Part shown: positions 62,119-64,000 of the stretch, piece by piece
How positions within the stretch are numbered: position 1 is the first letter of the stretch
Layout: the number at the start of each line of letters is the position of its first letter
DNA from: JAJZIH01 sp021785265
GTDB lineage: Bacteria > Pseudomonadota > Gammaproteobacteria > JAKAQQ01
Length of the DNA: 64,000 bases
NCBI GenBank assembly: GCA_027338645.1
Contig: DAHWSH010000057.1
Span: 24,068 to 88,067 of the forward strand
Direction: 5' to 3'
Notes under the pieces: model-generated
The model's database searches: none
What the model was told of the DNA's origin: nothing
The model's input: only the letters and a program-made list of their open reading frames with translations
Translations under genes and position numbers: made by a program

Positions 62119-62769
62119 TCATACTTCACTCGGATTTGCCAAGGTAACAGTTGTTTTCTGCCAAGTATCCAGGGTCTGAATGCGGGCCAACCAGCGCTGC
62201 ACATTTGCGAACATACCAATCGGGAGCTTCTCGGGTGCCCGGGTAGCAAGTAAGCCGGTGAATGGGGTGACAATAGAAAGATCCGCGAGTGTAGGTGCGC
62301 TGCCGCAAATCCATTCACGGCAGGCAAGGTGCTTATCAAGAATCCCACTAAACTCGCATACCAGTTCTTCACCGCGTTTGACCTCGGCCGGGTCGGGACC
62401 CCCCAGTCCGATCATGCCCTTGATGAAGTGCTCCCTATTCAAAATCCCGACGGCGGGTGTAAGGTGCCCCCCGCACCAGAAGAGCCAACGGTTGACATCG
62501 GCCCGCGCATGGGTCTCGGTTGGATAAAGGGTCTGTCCCGGTGTTTTATCTGCTAAGTACTGCATAATGGCGTGCGATTCCCAAAGGATAAATCCATCGT
62601 CTTCAAGCACGGGTACCCTATGGTTGGGATTCAAGTCCAGAAAAGACGGCTGATTTTGCTCTCCTTTTCGTAGGTCGACGAGTACGAACTCGACCGGCAC
62701 GTCGAGGTGCAGCGCCGTCATGACGGCGCGACGGGAATTGTCGGAATAGGGATAGTGGTATAGGCGCAT
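62119..62769 (-). CDS. Glutathione S-transferase family protein
   Basis: A 216-residue cytosolic GST. The thioredoxin-like N-domain starts MRLYHYPYSDNSRRAVM, with Ser/Tyr candidates for thiol activation, and has NPNHRVPVLEDDGFILWESH (the cis-Pro and the glutathione-binding Glu-Ser). The C-domain contains CGSAPTLADLSIVTPF, the usual N-cap motif. ATG 62769 is chosen; the open frame upstream to 62964 lies partly within the WYL gene. Same-strand position after a WYL regulator is a common pairing, suggesting regulation by it. Confidence 0.9.
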   Translation of the reverse strand: MRLYHYPYSDNSRRAVMTALHLDVPVEFVLVDLRKGEQNQPSFLDLNPNHRVPVLEDDGFILWESHAIMQYLADKTPGQTLYPTETHARADVNRWLFWCGGHLTPAVGILNREHFIKGMIGLGGPDPAEVKRGEELVCEFSGILDKHLACREWICGSAPTLADLSIVTPFTGLLATRAPEKLPIGMFANVQRWLARIQTLDTWQKTTVTLANPSEV

Positions 62770-62830
62770 CACGATGTCTCGCTTGTGTTGATAGAAAAGC
62801 CACGATACCCCATGTTTGCGACAGTTTCTG

Positions 62831-63547
62831 TCAGTAGTCCGTCGACTTGCCCACGGATGGCTGATCAGGTGCTTTGAGCTGTTGTTGCCACAGTTTCGCG
62901 AGCTCCCTCCGTGCCTGTGGATAGGATTCGCGGGTGATCGCAAGACTCGTAATCCGGTCAACACGGAAGTGCCGGAAGTCTCTCCTCAGCTCGCACCAGG
63001 CTGCAATCAACTGCCTGCTCTCGAAGAAACCAACTGCCACCGGCCAGATCACACGCTCCGTACTAGCACCGGCAATGCTGACATAGCCAATTTTAAGTTT
63101 GTGTTGGTCCCGAATGGCCTCCCGGATGGTGCTCAGGCTGATCCCCCGGACTGCCGGATGAATGAATCTGGGTGCCCAGAGACCGATTTCAGCGATCTCC
63201 TCACGCAGGCCTTTGGGCGCAGCTGCCGCGATCTTTGCTAACGCCGAGTCAGCTGCTTGTGCGAGGGGCGGGTCGCCCTGCTCCTTTACCCAACGGGTAC
63301 CGAGAACGAGGGCTTCCAGTTCCTCCTCGACGAACATGAGCGGGGGTAGGAAAAACCCGGCGCGAAGCAAAAAACCGACGCCTGCCTCTCCATCGATCGG
63401 TGCACCGAGTCCGATCAGTGTCTGCACATCCCTGTAGACGGTGCGTACGGATATGGAAAGCTCATTGGCTAACTGCGCTGCCGTGACCGCGCGGCGTCGG
63501 CTGCGCAGCGCATCCATGAGCTTGAAGAGACGTACGGTTTTGCTCAT
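62831..63547 (-). CDS. HTH/WYL-domain transcriptional regulator (YafY type)
   Basis: A 238-residue regulator: N-terminal HTH_11 winged helix (RLFKLMDALRSRRRAVTAAQ, ELSISVRTVYRDVQTL) and a WYL domain (IGYVSIAGASTERVIWPVAV, with FFESRQLIAAWCELRRDFRH). Such proteins often control a neighbouring detoxification gene, here the GST 61 nt downstream. ATG 63547 is preceded by AGGGG. Confidence 0.9.
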   Translation of the reverse strand: MSKTVRLFKLMDALRSRRRAVTAAQLANELSISVRTVYRDVQTLIGLGAPIDGEAGVGFLLRAGFFLPPLMFVEEELEALVLGTRWVKEQGDPPLAQAADSALAKIAAAAPKGLREEIAEIGLWAPRFIHPAVRGISLSTIREAIRDQHKLKIGYVSIAGASTERVIWPVAVGFFESRQLIAAWCELRRDFRHFRVDRITSLAITRESYPQARRELAKLWQQQLKAPDQPSVGKSTDY

Positions 63548-63861
63548 GATCGTGACCCCTATGTCTCACTTCATTGAAGCAGTGATGACACGTTTGTCAG
63601 GTGGAGATCCCAATTTCCGGAGAGTGACTTCGCCGGACATCTACCCTACAGTAACGACAAAAAGCCAAGCATAAGATCCATCCGAGTTGTGTCCGGAACC
63701 CGGTCGAAATTGATGGTTCGTCACCAGATGTATGAGATATCAACATTGTTATGCAGCGAGGTCAAGTTACGAAAAGTTTCGATTTTTGTACGTGCCAGAG
63801 GAATCCCTTTTCGCTTCGTGGTCGTTCTCCATAAATAAATGGGACTGCAGGTTTTGTCCAG
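63548..63861. other. Intergenic region without a supported gene
   Basis: Both strands were read; short open frames here have no family features or ribosome sites. It presumably holds the promoter of the minus-strand WYL-GST pair at its left end, and it runs up to the left terminus of the IS3-like element. Confidence 0.5.
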
Positions 63862-64000
63862 TGGAGTGCCCCCGATTTTTCGGACCGAAGTCAGGTTTAG
63901 GATAGCCAGATGGGGGTACGAGATGAAGAAGCGGTATTCGGAAGAGCAGATCGTCAAGATTCTGGGCGAAGCGGCTGGGCACGGTATGCCCGCGACGGCG
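63862..64000 (+). mobile_element. Left end of an IS3-family insertion sequence (cut by window)
   Basis: TGGAGTGCCCCCGATTTTTC at 63862 and the following CGGACC look like the terminal inverted repeat of an IS3-group element, and 37 nt later an orfA-like gene begins. The right end lies outside the window. Confidence 0.72.
63923..64000 (+). CDS. IS3-family transposase OrfA, 3' truncated by window edge
   Basis: The first 26 residues, MKKRYSEEQIVKILGEAAGH plus GMPATA, match the start of IS3-type OrfA proteins, whose HTH_Tnp_1 domain opens with KKR(F/Y)SEEQI. The ATG is 37 nt inside the putative left inverted repeat. The rest of OrfA and the catalytic OrfB are beyond the window. Confidence 0.8.
   Translation, partial: MKKRYSEEQIVKILGEAAGHGMPATA

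Noticed and set aside
63721..63982. Two minus-strand open frames near the right edge
   Set aside because: They run across the IS3 left end in the wrong direction and show no protein features.

Overview
The window reads as a proteobacterial chromosome, most likely Gammaproteobacteria or the related Acidithiobacillia. The support is the envelope/lipid A/replication gene order (uppS-cdsA-rseP-bamA-ompH-lpxD-fabZ-lpxA-lpxB-rnhB-dnaE, then accA-tilS), the gacA-uvrC-pgsA order, and a UbiU/UbiT/UbiV set for oxygen-independent ubiquinone synthesis. The species cannot be named from sequence alone. No rRNA, tRNA or CRISPR array was seen. 

1-13.4 kb: a dense plus-strand cluster for isoprenoid carrier, phospholipid, outer-membrane assembly and lipid A, ending in rnhB and dnaE; dxr, usual between cdsA and rseP, is missing. 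13.4-18.6 kb: an accessory block that separates dnaE from accA. It holds a MarR regulator, a dead ISL3 transposase, an AbiEii-like nucleotidyltransferase with a small upstream partner, and a ClC chloride transporter. 18.6-21 kb: accA and tilS. 21-25.7 kb: the anaerobic ubiquinone locus. ubiU faces left; ubiT, an AroQ-fold (chorismate mutase-like) gene, ubiV and ubiD face right. The divergent promoter region has an FNR/ANR-type palindrome placed exactly at -41.5 from a good -10 element. 

25.7-34.6 kb (minus strand): mnmA-acnA, a secreted subtilisin-like protein with a C-terminal sorting tail and its own terminator, then purB with a GNAT protein. 34.7-41.2 kb (plus): fumC; an overlapping mazG / DUF432-like / mscS / kch run suggesting osmotic or ion homeostasis; a small secreted protein; degV. 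41.3-44.9 kb (minus): saccharopine dehydrogenase-like and ALDH7 genes (probable lysine degradation to aminoadipate) running into uppP. 45.1-52 kb: a MAPEG membrane protein, then a TetR-controlled tripartite RND pump whose promoter carries a near-perfect 19-bp operator. 

52-64 kb: a decayed IS481-type element; an isocitrate dehydrogenase with NAD-type cofactor residues; a gacA-like regulator, an NHLRC2-like thioredoxin/NHL protein, uvrC and pgsA; an exported S9 peptidase; a broken CPBP membrane protease gene; a GST with its WYL regulator; and the left end of an IS3 element cut by the window edge. Central carbon genes (acnA, icd, fumC) are spread through the window. The most interesting part is the ubiquinone locus with its embedded AroQ-fold gene and candidate oxygen-responsive promoter.
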